From an uncultured Hyphomicrobiales bacterium (GTDB lineage: Bacteria > Pseudomonadota > Alphaproteobacteria > Rhizobiales > Beijerinckiaceae): 64,000 bases of DNA. Position numbers and translations under genes: made by a program. Position 1 is the stretch's first letter, and each line of letters starts with the position of its first letter. The stretch spans positions 124,001 to 188,000 of the forward strand of contig CAINED010000078.1 in NCBI GenBank assembly GCA_903847605.1. The letters run 5' to 3'. The notes under the pieces were generated by a model. The model saw nothing but the letters and a program-made list of their open reading frames with translations. It was not told the DNA's origin and did no database searches. This document shows, in pieces, positions 20,046 to 28,418 of this stretch.

Positions 20046-20756
20046 TTACTGAACCGCGTCTATTTCGGTGGGTAACTCTACCGACACAGTTTTTTGCGAC
20101 GTTATCGGAAATGGGTCGAATCCGTATCGAAGCCCTGCGGAAGTTTTATATCGCTTTGCTAGCGCTTCCGTGCCCTCTTTTCCAAGGAAGAAGCCAAGTT
20201 CAAATACGATGGAGAGTTTTTTCAAAGGTGAGTTTGCCTCTGTCTCGCGAATATACGGCGAATAGCTCACGGCAGGGAGTTTCAGAATAAAGTCGCCTTC
20301 CGCAGTTTCACCCGGCAATATTCTGGTGACGAAGGGTACATTTCTTTTTTCCACAAACGTCATCGGCGGCACCGGCATGATCTTGCGCGAAAGGGTCACT
20401 CTATTCTGACCAATTTCAACGTAGACACGGCTTTCAAACAGTTCGAATGAGCCACTATTCGATGCCTCCCCGTGAAGAATATCGAAAAGAAACGCCGGCT
20501 GCGAAGAAAGATTATGGGCAATATATTTACCGAGCAGAGCATCGCTCCGCGCGGAAATTTGAATTTTCAGATCGATGTCCTTCATTCTTTTCCTGGAGTT
20601 TTTATGTTTTCCCGTTACCGCACCAGTAGGAGTTACGCCAGTTGATATAAGCGTAAGAGCGGCGATGACAGCCCGGCGACTAATACCATTCGCGCTGAGG
20701 TAGACTTGTCTCCCATTCTGCCCGGATCTTATTTTCGGAATAGGGCTCTTTATCAT
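20046..20756 (-). CDS. Unknown exported protein, candidate immunity protein for the PAAR-M91 effector
   Basis: The 236-residue product is not recognised. Its N-terminus carries an arginine pair followed by a hydrophobic stretch (SRRAVIAALTLISTG, about residues 27-41), reading as a Tat- or Sec-type export signal. The rest looks like a beta-rich globular domain with no evident catalytic motif. The listed start overlaps the 3' end of the effector gene by 77 bases; a later Met at 20585 (MKDIDLKI) would remove the export signal. It lies directly downstream of a metallopeptidase effector on the same strand and is similarly AT-rich. Both facts fit an immunity gene, though that role is inferred from position alone. 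Confidence 0.6.
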   Translation of the reverse strand: MIKSPIPKIRSGQNGRQVYLSANGISRRAVIAALTLISTGVTPTGAVTGKHKNSRKRMKDIDLKIQISARSDALLGKYIAHNLSSQPAFLFDILHGEASNSGSFELFESRVYVEIGQNRVTLSRKIMPVPPMTFVEKRNVPFVTRILPGETAEGDFILKLPAVSYSPYIRETEANSPLKKLSIVFELGFFLGKEGTEALAKRYKTSAGLRYGFDPFPITSQKTVSVELPTEIDAVQ

Positions 20757-22002
20757 ACGGACTTATCCCGACTGTTCGGACTTCCTCGTTCATTTCCGTC
20801 GCAAACTTGGTCGGATCAGACGGATCGGGCTTACTATCGTTCTGCACTTGCTGCGTATTGATGTCGCCATCGGCTGCATGCGTGGCATGCACGAGTTCAT
20901 GAACAAGCCCCACTTCCGGCGGACGTGTTTCCCAAGGTTCGCTCCCGATGCTCGTTCGATCCGGATTGTAGGACACGGTCGAATCCGAGCCGGAGCCCTT
21001 GGTCCCGTCGGCCTTCTGCATAGCGTTGTTATTAAATCCGGTGACGGCGTTGCCGCCGGACGTTTCCTTTATAGTAACGGTTTTGCCCGATGCGTCGATG
21101 GCGTCAAGCATCGCCTTGCCGGTTGGCGTTTTTTTGATCTTGTCCAATCCTTCAATGGTCTTTTTCCTGAACTCTTCGTCGCCATCGAGTTTAATACCCT
21201 TGCCGTAAGTCGTAGGGACCGAAGGCTTGGGAACGGGTTTGCCAAAAGCCTTCTCGAACGCATCCTTGAATTTATTCAGCCCATCGACGACTGCCGTTAC
21301 GATCGCCTTTGCGATTTTCGCCGCCTGCGCGATCACCGCATCGATCACCGCCCTGACGAGATTGTTAACGAACTGGACGATGTTCTTGACCGCATTCACG
21401 ACGTCCTTGACGCCGTCGAGGAAGGCTGCGATCGCCGCCGCGATGATCCCGCCGAGGCCGCCACCACCACCCGCTCCCCCGGCTTTGCCAACGTAAACCG
21501 TCGGCATCCCCATGATAATGGGGTCGAGAGGCCCGAGCGCCTCGAGTACATGATCGCCCACGGCGCAGGCCGGCAGGCCGTTGATGAGCACGGTCGGGCT
21601 GCCGTCGATCACCATGCCCGGCCCGTGCGGCGGCGGCGGGATCGGCGGCGTTGCGCAGACATGCATATCGGGCATGCCGCCGAGGGCGGCGCAGGCGCTG
21701 GCGAGGCCGCTCATCATCGACGACATGGCGGCTGTCGCGGCTGCCTTGGCGGCCTGTTCCGCAGCGATGGCCGCCGGCGCGCCCGGCGTGCCCATTGCCG
21801 CCGTTTTCGCCGCTTCGGCAGCGGTGACGACCGCATCGGAGACGGCTTTCGCCGCCTGCAGGGCGGCAGCAGCGGCAGCGGGCAATCCGCGCCATGCCGG
21901 AATAGTGCCGATCAGCACGTTGGATGACCCCGGACCGGGCATCAGCATGCCAGGCACAGGATGTGCGACGCGGTCGAAAACGCGGGCGGCCATCTTGGAC
22001 AT
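20680..22002 (-). CDS. PAAR-like protein with C-terminal M91-type metallopeptidase toxin domain
   Basis: A 440-residue probable type VI secretion effector. Residues 1-40 and about 110-175 form a PAAR-like tip domain (HPVPGMLMPGPGSSNVLIG; HGPGMVIDGSPTVLINGLPA; GPLDPIIMGMPTVYVG), split by an alanine-rich helical insertion. Residues 185-255 are helical linker. Residues about 265-440 match the M91 (NleD-type) zinc peptidase pattern: DASGKTVTI, GSDSTVSYNPD, WETRPPEVGLVHELVHATH with HExxH at 368-372, and a downstream EEVRTVG that may hold the third ligand. The start at 22002 is chosen over 22119 because the PAAR domain begins there. PAAR proteins cap the VgrG spike and carry toxin domains into target cells. 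No type VI structural genes are in the window. Family assignment is from motifs and the target is unknown. Confidence 0.82.
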   Translation of the reverse strand: MSKMAARVFDRVAHPVPGMLMPGPGSSNVLIGTIPAWRGLPAAAAAALQAAKAVSDAVVTAAEAAKTAAMGTPGAPAAIAAEQAAKAAATAAMSSMMSGLASACAALGGMPDMHVCATPPIPPPPHGPGMVIDGSPTVLINGLPACAVGDHVLEALGPLDPIIMGMPTVYVGKAGGAGGGGGLGGIIAAAIAAFLDGVKDVVNAVKNIVQFVNNLVRAVIDAVIAQAAKIAKAIVTAVVDGLNKFKDAFEKAFGKPVPKPSVPTTYGKGIKLDGDEEFRKKTIEGLDKIKKTPTGKAMLDAIDASGKTVTIKETSGGNAVTGFNNNAMQKADGTKGSGSDSTVSYNPDRTSIGSEPWETRPPEVGLVHELVHATHAADGDINTQQVQNDSKPDPSDPTKFATEMNEEVRTVGISPYDKEPYSENKIRAEWETSLPQREWY

Positions 22003-22243
22003 GGAAAATCCCGGCGTACGCAAAGAAAATCGCGGCAGGCGACGCCTTCCGGCGGCAACCGGCGCACTGTGGTCCGGTTTCGAAAATCTCGCAAGGGCCG
22101 GCCCAAGGCCGGAGCGCAACCAATGCAGCCGACTGCGACAATTATCGCGGGCTTCGGGAGGCCGCCGAAGCGTGAGCGCAGTTGCTTTCGTGCAGCCCTG
22201 CCCTAGGATGATTAGAAATCGAACAAAACGGAGGATTCACGCG

Positions 22244-23419
22244 ATGCGCGCCTGGTATTTTACGGAATTTCCCTATCCCTACCTGCCGCCTTTCGACGAA
22301 CTCTCCTCGATCCGTGTCAACATTCCCAGCAAGCATTTCGACCCGCGCGTGGGCGCCGATCTCTACAACCGTTATCTCGACGAGCACATGATCGCGGACG
22401 AGGCCGGCCTAGATCTGATGGTCAACGAGCATCATCAGACCGCAACCTGTATCAATGCCTGCGCCACCCTCTCGCTTGCCGTGCTGGCGCGCCAGACCAA
22501 AAAGGCGCGCCTGCTGATTCTTGGCAACCCCATTGCCAATCGCGGCGATCCCATTCGCATCGCCGAGGAAATGGCGATGATCGACTGCATCAGCTACGGC
22601 CGCGTGGAAGCGGGCTTCGTGCGCGGCGTTCCCTACGAGATTTTCGCCGCCAACACCGTGCCGCCGACGACGCTGGAGCGACTCTGGGAAGGCGTCGATC
22701 TCTGCGTGAAAGCGTGGACAACGACCGACGGCCCCTTCAATTTCGAGGGCAAATTCACGCACAAGCGCGCGATCAACCTCTGGCCCCGGCCCTACCAGAC
22801 GCCGCATCCACCGGTCTGGGTGACCGGGTCGAGCGATGTTGGCTCCGTGCGTACGGCCGCGTCCAAAGGCTTCGTCTTCGCGACCTTCCTGCAGCCATAT
22901 CAGCAGGTGAAATTCCTGTTCGACGCCTATCGCGAGGCCTATCGCCCGAACGGCCAGCCAGGCGGCGGCGGCGTGGCTTTCATGCCGCTGATGTATGTGG
23001 CTGATAACGAGGCGGAGGCCGAAGCCGGCGCGAAGGAACTCACCTGGTATCTGAAGGCGAAAGTCGAGCCGCAGTTCCGCAACCCGCCGGGCTATGCGCC
23101 GGTCGCCGCGAACGTCGCAGGCCTGCGCGGCGCGGACGTTCGCTCGCGCACCAACGACAGTTTGCGGCAGGTGACGCTGGAGCAGCAGCGCGATCTCGGC
23201 GTCGTCATGTACGGCACGCCGGATCAGGTGGTGAAGCAGATCGAACTCGAATACGAGCGCGTCGGCGGCTTCGATCATCTCATCATGATGATGCAGGCCG
23301 GCTTCCTCGATCACAAGCGTACGGTGTCCAACATCCAGCTCTTCGCGAAAGAGGTTTATCCGCGCATCAAGCATCTTGCGGGCACGGCGGAGTTGCGCGG
23401 GCTGAAAGCGGCCGAGTGA
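22244..23419 (+). CDS. LLM-class flavin-dependent monooxygenase (luciferase-like)
   Basis: A 391-residue TIM-barrel flavoenzyme of the bacterial luciferase superfamily, using FMNH2 delivered by a separate reductase. Recognisable parts are MRAWYFTEFPYPYLPP, GLDLMVNEHHQT, LGNPIANRGDPIRIAEEMAM (the conserved loop ahead of the active site), RVEAGFVRG and NLWPRPYQTPHPPVWVTG. GGAGG at 22230-22234 lies nine bases before the ATG. It stands alone, divergent from the PAAR effector gene across a 241-base gap that shows no other gene. The substrate cannot be inferred; such enzymes often oxidise alkanes, sulfonates or nitrilotriacetate-like compounds. Confidence 0.9.
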   Translation: MRAWYFTEFPYPYLPPFDELSSIRVNIPSKHFDPRVGADLYNRYLDEHMIADEAGLDLMVNEHHQTATCINACATLSLAVLARQTKKARLLILGNPIANRGDPIRIAEEMAMIDCISYGRVEAGFVRGVPYEIFAANTVPPTTLERLWEGVDLCVKAWTTTDGPFNFEGKFTHKRAINLWPRPYQTPHPPVWVTGSSDVGSVRTAASKGFVFATFLQPYQQVKFLFDAYREAYRPNGQPGGGGVAFMPLMYVADNEAEAEAGAKELTWYLKAKVEPQFRNPPGYAPVAANVAGLRGADVRSRTNDSLRQVTLEQQRDLGVVMYGTPDQVVKQIELEYERVGGFDHLIMMMQAGFLDHKRTVSNIQLFAKEVYPRIKHLAGTAELRGLKAAE

Positions 23420-23479
23420 ACCCGGCCGACTTTGCATTTTCAGGCCGGGCCTCGCGCCCGGCCTTCGCGTTTGCGCGGC

Positions 23480-23830
23480 TTATTGCGCTTCCCAGTCGAA
23501 GCGCCAGACCTTGCAGATGCTCGCGTTTTCCTCGGACGGTTGCGGACGGATCGTCACGCTGAAACTGCCGGCCTGCGTCTGGTCGACGCTCACCGATACA
23601 TTGCCGCGCTGGCCATCTATAACGTTATAGAGCTGCACGTTCGGTTGTTTGCCGGCGCGAAAATCGCATTGCGCCAGCGAGACGTTGCGCGAGGCCTCAT
23701 TGCCGCAGCCGATGTCCATGTCCGCAAGTTCGACGCGGCCCGAACACAGCGCGCTTTGCGCCTGCGCGCCTCTTGTCGAAGAGACCGCCGCCGCCACGGC
23801 GAGCGCGAGAATGATGGTGATGCGATTCAT
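23480..23830 (-). CDS. Small secreted four-cysteine protein, copy 1
   Basis: A 116-residue protein of unknown family. A Sec signal peptide (about residues 1-24, ending ARGAQA-like at GAQAQ) precedes a mature domain of about 92 residues with four cysteines, in LCSGRVEL, DIGCGNEA, AQCDFR and SICKVWRF. All four are conserved in the paralogue at 25857-26198, along with the central YNVIDGxxGN and AGSFxVxI motifs, so two disulfides are likely. It lies 24 bases after a TadG/vWA gene on the same strand and is probably its partner in the cell surface or periplasm. Function is unknown. Confidence 0.8.
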   Translation of the reverse strand: MNRITIILALAVAAAVSSTRGAQAQSALCSGRVELADMDIGCGNEASRNVSLAQCDFRAGKQPNVQLYNVIDGQRGNVSVSVDQTQAGSFSVTIRPQPSEENASICKVWRFDWEAQ

Positions 23831-23854
23831 CTTGCTCTCCTTGAGTGATGGCGT

Positions 23855-25561
23855 TCAGCGCGTGATGCGGAGCTTGCTGATGGAATCCCCGATCGAGGCG
23901 AAGGCCTGGCTCAGCGTCGACTGGCTGTTGGGCGCGTAATAACGGCTGATATCGCCCGCGCAGTCCTTCAACAATTGCTTGGCCTGATCGTCCATGGGAT
24001 CGCTGTTGACCGAAAAGGCGATCGTATAGATCGTGATGCCCTTGGCCCGCGCGCCCGAACAGGCCTGCCGCACGAGTGCGTCCATGGCGGCGCGCGCCTG
24101 CGTTTCGGTCGTCACATTCTGATTGGTCGTCGGCAGCCGTCCGTTGGCGGACTTGTAATAGCCGTAGGCGGAATAGTCCGAACCGTTCAGCGCGTTGGCC
24201 GCGTCGAACCAGGTGTTCTGGCCGTCGGTCATCAGCACGATCACCTTGGTATTGCCTTGCGTATTATAGGCGGTGCCGTCCGCGAAGGGCGCATTCGGCG
24301 AAATCGTCCGCCAGCCCCACATGAAGCCTTCGTGGATATTGGTGGTGCCGCTGGCTGCGAGACTGGTGACGGTGGTCTTCAGGGACGTCTTCGCCGTCTG
24401 CAGGCGCACGAGTGGTTTCGATGTGCAGTAAGTATTCGGCCCCGCCGTCGAAGCCTTGTTCGTGGCGCTCTTGTATTTGCACAGGCGCGATTGCGCAGTT
24501 GTCTGGCTCGCCGTGGAATTGTCGGTCGGCGCGGCCGTGCTGCAGGAGCCGGTGTCGCCGATATAGCTGTTGTTGTAGCTCGCGTCCGTCACGGTGCGCG
24601 TGCGCCAGCGCCCGCCCGACCAGTATTGCTCGGTATGCGTAACATTCGCCGGCTCGTCCGGCGCGAACATCGGCACGAAATAGGTGTCCTTGTTCGTGGG
24701 GTTGGGCGCGTCGTCCGTGACGTTGTGCGGATAAGGCAGGGATTCGACGCAGCCCGCCCAGGCCCACGACGATTTTTGCGCGCTCAGGATCGTGAACAGG
24801 CCGAAACGATTGGCAGCGACAGCGCTGTTGGCTGCGAACATCGGGCTCTTCCAGTGCCAGGTCGAGAGCGCGTCGATGTCCATCCAGCTCGCCGTCGAAT
24901 AACCCGTCCCGACATTCACGGACGGCGCGAAAGGCACGACCGACATTTTCGTGCGCGGCCCGAGCGCTGCGGAATCGAAGATGGTGTCGATGAAGGAATT
25001 TGCGGCGTTCTTCATCGAGGTGAGTTTCGACTGACCGCCATCGTCGGCGCTGCTCATCGAACCCGTCGTATCCAGTACGAGCGCGATTTCGTAGCTGCCC
25101 GAGGCGACCTGCGCGCAGGCGCTCGCCTGCACGTTGATCGTGGCGACGTTGACGATGCGCATCAGCGCCGTTTCGACCTGTAGCTGGCTCCTGACGCAGA
25201 CTTCGCCTGTGGTCGCATTGACGCTGGGATAGCCGGCCACAGCCGTTGCAGCGCCTTTCGTCGTGGCGGCGAGATAGTTGGCCGCATAGGTTTGCAGCGC
25301 TGTCCCGCTCGTTCCGGTGGCGACCGCCTTGGCGGCGGCGAGCGCGACGGCGTCGGTGGCCTGTTGCAGGTTCGAACGCGCCGTGGAGGCGAGGTTGTAG
25401 TCGAAACCTGCGCCCGCCAGAAGCATCAGCGGCACGGCGCTGAGACTGAAGATGATCGCAGTCGACCCGTCCTGCGATCTGGCAAACCGCCGTGCAAGCC
25501 GGCGCAGCAATCGCGCGGAGAATATTGCCCGTGGGCCCAAAGCAAGTTTTGCGGAGATCAT
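23855..25561 (-). CDS. TadG-like protein with von Willebrand factor A domain, copy 1
   Basis: A 568-residue surface or periplasmic protein of the Tad pilus-associated TadG type. After a basic N-terminus, residues about 34-56 (IIFSLSAVPLMLLAGAGFDYN) form the pseudopilin-like TadE/G transmembrane segment. A vWA domain follows with its metal-ion site starting at DTTGSMSS (164-171) and continuing with VIVLMTDGQNTW near residue 440. A long cysteine-bearing insertion interrupts the vWA core. It is a close paralogue of the protein encoded at 26236-27969. The start has only a weak AGGCG site. No other tad/cpa genes are present nearby, so it may work outside a Tad pilus. Confidence 0.88.
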   Translation of the reverse strand: MISAKLALGPRAIFSARLLRRLARRFARSQDGSTAIIFSLSAVPLMLLAGAGFDYNLASTARSNLQQATDAVALAAAKAVATGTSGTALQTYAANYLAATTKGAATAVAGYPSVNATTGEVCVRSQLQVETALMRIVNVATINVQASACAQVASGSYEIALVLDTTGSMSSADDGGQSKLTSMKNAANSFIDTIFDSAALGPRTKMSVVPFAPSVNVGTGYSTASWMDIDALSTWHWKSPMFAANSAVAANRFGLFTILSAQKSSWAWAGCVESLPYPHNVTDDAPNPTNKDTYFVPMFAPDEPANVTHTEQYWSGGRWRTRTVTDASYNNSYIGDTGSCSTAAPTDNSTASQTTAQSRLCKYKSATNKASTAGPNTYCTSKPLVRLQTAKTSLKTTVTSLAASGTTNIHEGFMWGWRTISPNAPFADGTAYNTQGNTKVIVLMTDGQNTWFDAANALNGSDYSAYGYYKSANGRLPTTNQNVTTETQARAAMDALVRQACSGARAKGITIYTIAFSVNSDPMDDQAKQLLKDCAGDISRYYAPNSQSTLSQAFASIGDSISKLRITR

Positions 25562-25805
25562 TCGCCTGTCCTCGTTCGATCCCGTTAACGTCCGGGACCT
25601 CGCGAGCGGTAGGCCGGCAACCCTAATCGGCGCTTGCCGAAGTGTTTAGAGTTCTAGCGATCGGGCCTCTGGATCGTCTGCAGGCGTGACAATCCATTTC
25701 TATCGATACCACTTGGTATTAATGCTCGATAAACTATAAGGCGTTTGAACCGCACAAAGTGCATTAAATGATATCTAAAACTCGAATTTGCCAGCCGGAA
25801 AATAG

Positions 25806-25845
25806 CCCTATGCGGAAACTGTGGCACCACGCTCCTGGCATAGGG
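25806..25845. terminator. Inverted repeat after the second small secreted gene
   Basis: CCCTATGC and GCATAGGG pair across a 24-base loop. On the plus strand ACATTTTTT follows; on the minus strand, where the neighbouring genes lie, CTATTTTCC follows. It sits about a dozen bases past the stop codon of the small secreted gene at 25857-26198. It is a possible terminator. The rest of the 295-base gap up to 25562 holds no credible gene and is AT-rich. Confidence 0.4.
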
Positions 25846-25856
25846 ACATTTTTTGC

Positions 25857-26198
25857 TCAATCGGCGGACCAGCTAAAGCGCTCGACCACGCAAACATTTT
25901 CTTCATAGGGGCGTGTCGGAGGCGTTATCCTGACGGTGAAACTGCCGGCAGTTGCTGATTCCAGTGTGACCGATTGATTACCGATAAGTCCGTCTATGAC
26001 GTTAAAAATTCTGACGCTCGGATTTTTGTCCGATCTGTAGTCACATTTGCCGAGCGAAACCATCTTCGTGGCTTCACCGTCACACCCCAAGTTCTGGAGT
26101 TCGGTCAATTCGACAGTCCCGCTGCATTCGACGGCTTGGCCGAGTGTGGGAGCGCAAATCAGGGCGATGACGACAATGGAAGTACGGACGTTCTTCAT
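25857..26198 (-). CDS. Small secreted four-cysteine protein, copy 2
   Basis: A 113-residue paralogue of the protein at 23480-23830, with signal peptide MKNVRTSIVVIALICAPTLG and a mature domain sharing CSGTVEL, a Gly-Cys pair, GKCDYRS, FNVIDGLIGN, AGSFTVRI and a final Cys near the C-terminus. Divergence from copy 1 is substantial, but every cysteine and the core motifs are kept, which argues for a selected function. It lies 37 bases after the second TadG/vWA gene. The unit vWA-TadG plus Cys4 protein is thus repeated in tandem. Confidence 0.8.
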   Translation of the reverse strand: MKNVRTSIVVIALICAPTLGQAVECSGTVELTELQNLGCDGEATKMVSLGKCDYRSDKNPSVRIFNVIDGLIGNQSVTLESATAGSFTVRITPPTRPYEENVCVVERFSWSAD

Positions 26199-26235
26199 TA
26201 AGCTCTCCTGTTTGTTAAGTGTCTCATTAAGTCGT

Positions 26236-27969
26236 CTATCGAGACAGGCGCAACTGACTGATGGAGTTTCCGATCTGAGTGAAGGCGCTGGAGAGCGTCA
26301 ACTGACTGCTCGGCGAAAAGTAGTGATGTTCCTCGGACGTCGCGCAGTACTTGAGAAGGTTAGTACCTTGCGTATCGATCGGATCTGAATTCACGGAGAA
26401 GGCAATCGTGTAAATGATGACGCCTTTTGCCTTGGCAGCATCGCAGGCCTCCTTTGTCAGCTTGTCCATGGAACTACGGGCCTGAGAGCTTGATCCAATA
26501 TTCTGATTGGTGCTCGGCAGTTTCGGATTGGCCGAGTTGTAGAAGCCATAGGCCGAATATTGCGATCCGTTGAGATCGTTATCGGCCCCGGACCAGGTGT
26601 TCATGCCATCGGTCATGAGGACGATGATCTTCTGATTGCCATTCGTATTGTAGGCGCGGCCGTCGGCGAAGGGAGCACTCGGGGAAATCGTGCGCCAGCC
26701 CCACATGAAGCCTTCGTGAATATTCGTATTGCCGCTTGCAGTCAGCGAATTGACCTTGGTGACAAGGTCGGTCTTTGCCGTTTGCAGGCGTACCAGAGAC
26801 TTCGACGAGCAGGCGGTATTGGGGCTGTTGCTGGTGTTCGAACCCGTGAGGCTCTTGTACTTGCAGAGGCGTGATTGGGCTGTTGTCTGATCGGTTGTGT
26901 TATTGCCAGTTGGCGCATTCGTCGAACACGAACCTTTATCGGCGATGTAGCTATTGTCATAGGTCGCATCGACGATGGTGCGCGTCTTCAGGCGGCCCCT
27001 GCTGTCATAGTAAGTTTCTGTATGACTGATGTCGGCCGGTTCGTCGGGGGCCAAGAGCGGCACAAAATAGGAGTCCGGGTTCGTCGATACCGGCGGATCG
27101 TCGGATATATTCAACGGGTATGGCCGAGATTCCACGCAACCTCCCCAACCCCATGACGAGTTTTGCTTCTTGAGGATATTGAATAGCGCAAAGCGATTGA
27201 CCGCTACGCTTGTGTCAGCTGCGAACAGGGGGCTGGGCCAGTGGTAGGCGGAAGAAGCTGCATTGTCGAACCACGATGCCCCCGTCGCATTGGACAGCGT
27301 ATTGATGGTGGAGTAGCTCGTGCTCGAAGTCACCGCTAGGCTCGGACCATAACCGGTTCCGACATTTACGGATGGGGCGAACGGCACGACCGACATTTTG
27401 GTGCGCGGGCCAAGCGTCGGGGAGTCGAACATCGTGTTAATGAATGAGTTTGCGGCATTCTTCATTGAGACGAGTTTGCTCTGCCCGCCATTGTCGGTGT
27501 TCGCCATTGAACCTGTGGTATCGAGAACGAGCGCTATTTCGAACGAACCCGCAGCAACCTGTGAACAGGCGCTGGCGCTGACATTGACAGTTTCGACACC
27601 GATCATTGCCATGACGGCAGTCGAAACCGGCATCGTTGTGGCAACACACACTTCACCGGTCGTGGAATTAACCGACGGATAGCCGGAGAGGGTCGCAGCG
27701 GCAGTTCGGGTGGCTGCGGCAAGGTAGTTGCTGGCATAAGTCTGCAATGCGGCGCCCGCGGTGCCGGATGCTGCGGCTTTCGCTGTCGCAAGCGCCGTGG
27801 CGTCCGTCGCCTGTTGCAGGTTTGAACGTGAAGCCGAGGCCAAATTGTAATCAATGCCCGCGCCCACCATGAGCATAAGCGGAACAGCGGAAAGGCTGAA
27901 TACGGTCGAAGCTGAACCGCCTCTGGCCCTGCCAAACTTCCGGGCCTTCTTATTGATCTGCTCAAGCAT
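26236..27969 (-). CDS. TadG-like protein with von Willebrand factor A domain, copy 2
   Basis: A 577-residue paralogue of the protein at 23855-25561. The N-terminal TadE/G segment (VFSLSAVPLMLMVGAGIDYN), the DTTGSM vWA metal site, the TNIHEGFMWGWRTISP block, VLMTDGMNTW and the C-terminal IAFSVNSDPIDTQ region all align. It carries a longer Ser/Thr-rich insertion after the metal site (GPSLAVTSSTSYSTINTLSN). A start at 27969 (MLEQINKKARKFGRARGG) behind GGGGCGG is preferred to the ATG at 28050. Its DNA is visibly less GC-rich than copy 1, so the two copies have either evolved for a long time or arrived separately. Confidence 0.87.
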   Translation of the reverse strand: MLEQINKKARKFGRARGGSASTVFSLSAVPLMLMVGAGIDYNLASASRSNLQQATDATALATAKAAASGTAGAALQTYASNYLAAATRTAAATLSGYPSVNSTTGEVCVATTMPVSTAVMAMIGVETVNVSASACSQVAAGSFEIALVLDTTGSMANTDNGGQSKLVSMKNAANSFINTMFDSPTLGPRTKMSVVPFAPSVNVGTGYGPSLAVTSSTSYSTINTLSNATGASWFDNAASSAYHWPSPLFAADTSVAVNRFALFNILKKQNSSWGWGGCVESRPYPLNISDDPPVSTNPDSYFVPLLAPDEPADISHTETYYDSRGRLKTRTIVDATYDNSYIADKGSCSTNAPTGNNTTDQTTAQSRLCKYKSLTGSNTSNSPNTACSSKSLVRLQTAKTDLVTKVNSLTASGNTNIHEGFMWGWRTISPSAPFADGRAYNTNGNQKIIVLMTDGMNTWSGADNDLNGSQYSAYGFYNSANPKLPSTNQNIGSSSQARSSMDKLTKEACDAAKAKGVIIYTIAFSVNSDPIDTQGTNLLKYCATSEEHHYFSPSSQLTLSSAFTQIGNSISQLRLSR

Positions 27970-28392
27970 CACACCGCCCCATTTTTCAATATCGGCGATG
28001 AAAACAAGCAGCGCCGTCGAAGCGAACACTCGGCTTTGCCATGTTAACACGGTGTAATTTCAAACCGCAGACTTTTACCGGTTGGCGGCGACATGTGCTT
28101 AATGCAGAGCCCGAGTCCTATTAAGATTATTTTAAAGTAAAGACGTTCGTCTACATCTTACGAATTCTATGATTTTTCGACGAAAATTTGTCTCACCCCC
28201 GATGGACTGAAACCTTCACACACATGACGCCAAAGGCAGAGCTTAAGAAGTTTATTGATGCGAGCCTGAACAGAAGCAACTCTTTCGATCAAAATTCCGA
28301 GCGACACGCGCACTCTGCCAGTCGCCGGCGAAAATTGCCAATACGATAGTCTTTTGAGCTGAAGTCGAATCCTGCATATTCGGTGCAAACAT

Positions 28393-28407
28393 GAACACTT
28401 GACGAAC
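28393..28407 (+). promoter_or_regulatory. LexA (SOS) box upstream of lexA
   Basis: GAAC-ACTTGAC-GAAC is the exact reverse complement of the alphaproteobacterial direct-repeat SOS box GTTC-N7-GTTC. A TTGACG hexamer resembling a -35 element (28399-28404) lies inside it, so LexA bound here would block RNA polymerase and repress its own gene. Confidence 0.8.
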
Positions 28408-28418
28408 ATTCGCGGATC

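Noticed and set aside
20848..21927. Open frame of 359 codons opposite the PAAR effector
   Set aside because: It is antisense to a gene with clear PAAR and HExxH motifs; the translation is Arg/His-rich noise.
25654..25860. 68-codon open frame on the minus strand between the two vWA modules
   Set aside because: No ribosome site, no signal or domain, and it covers a hairpin likely to be a transcript end.
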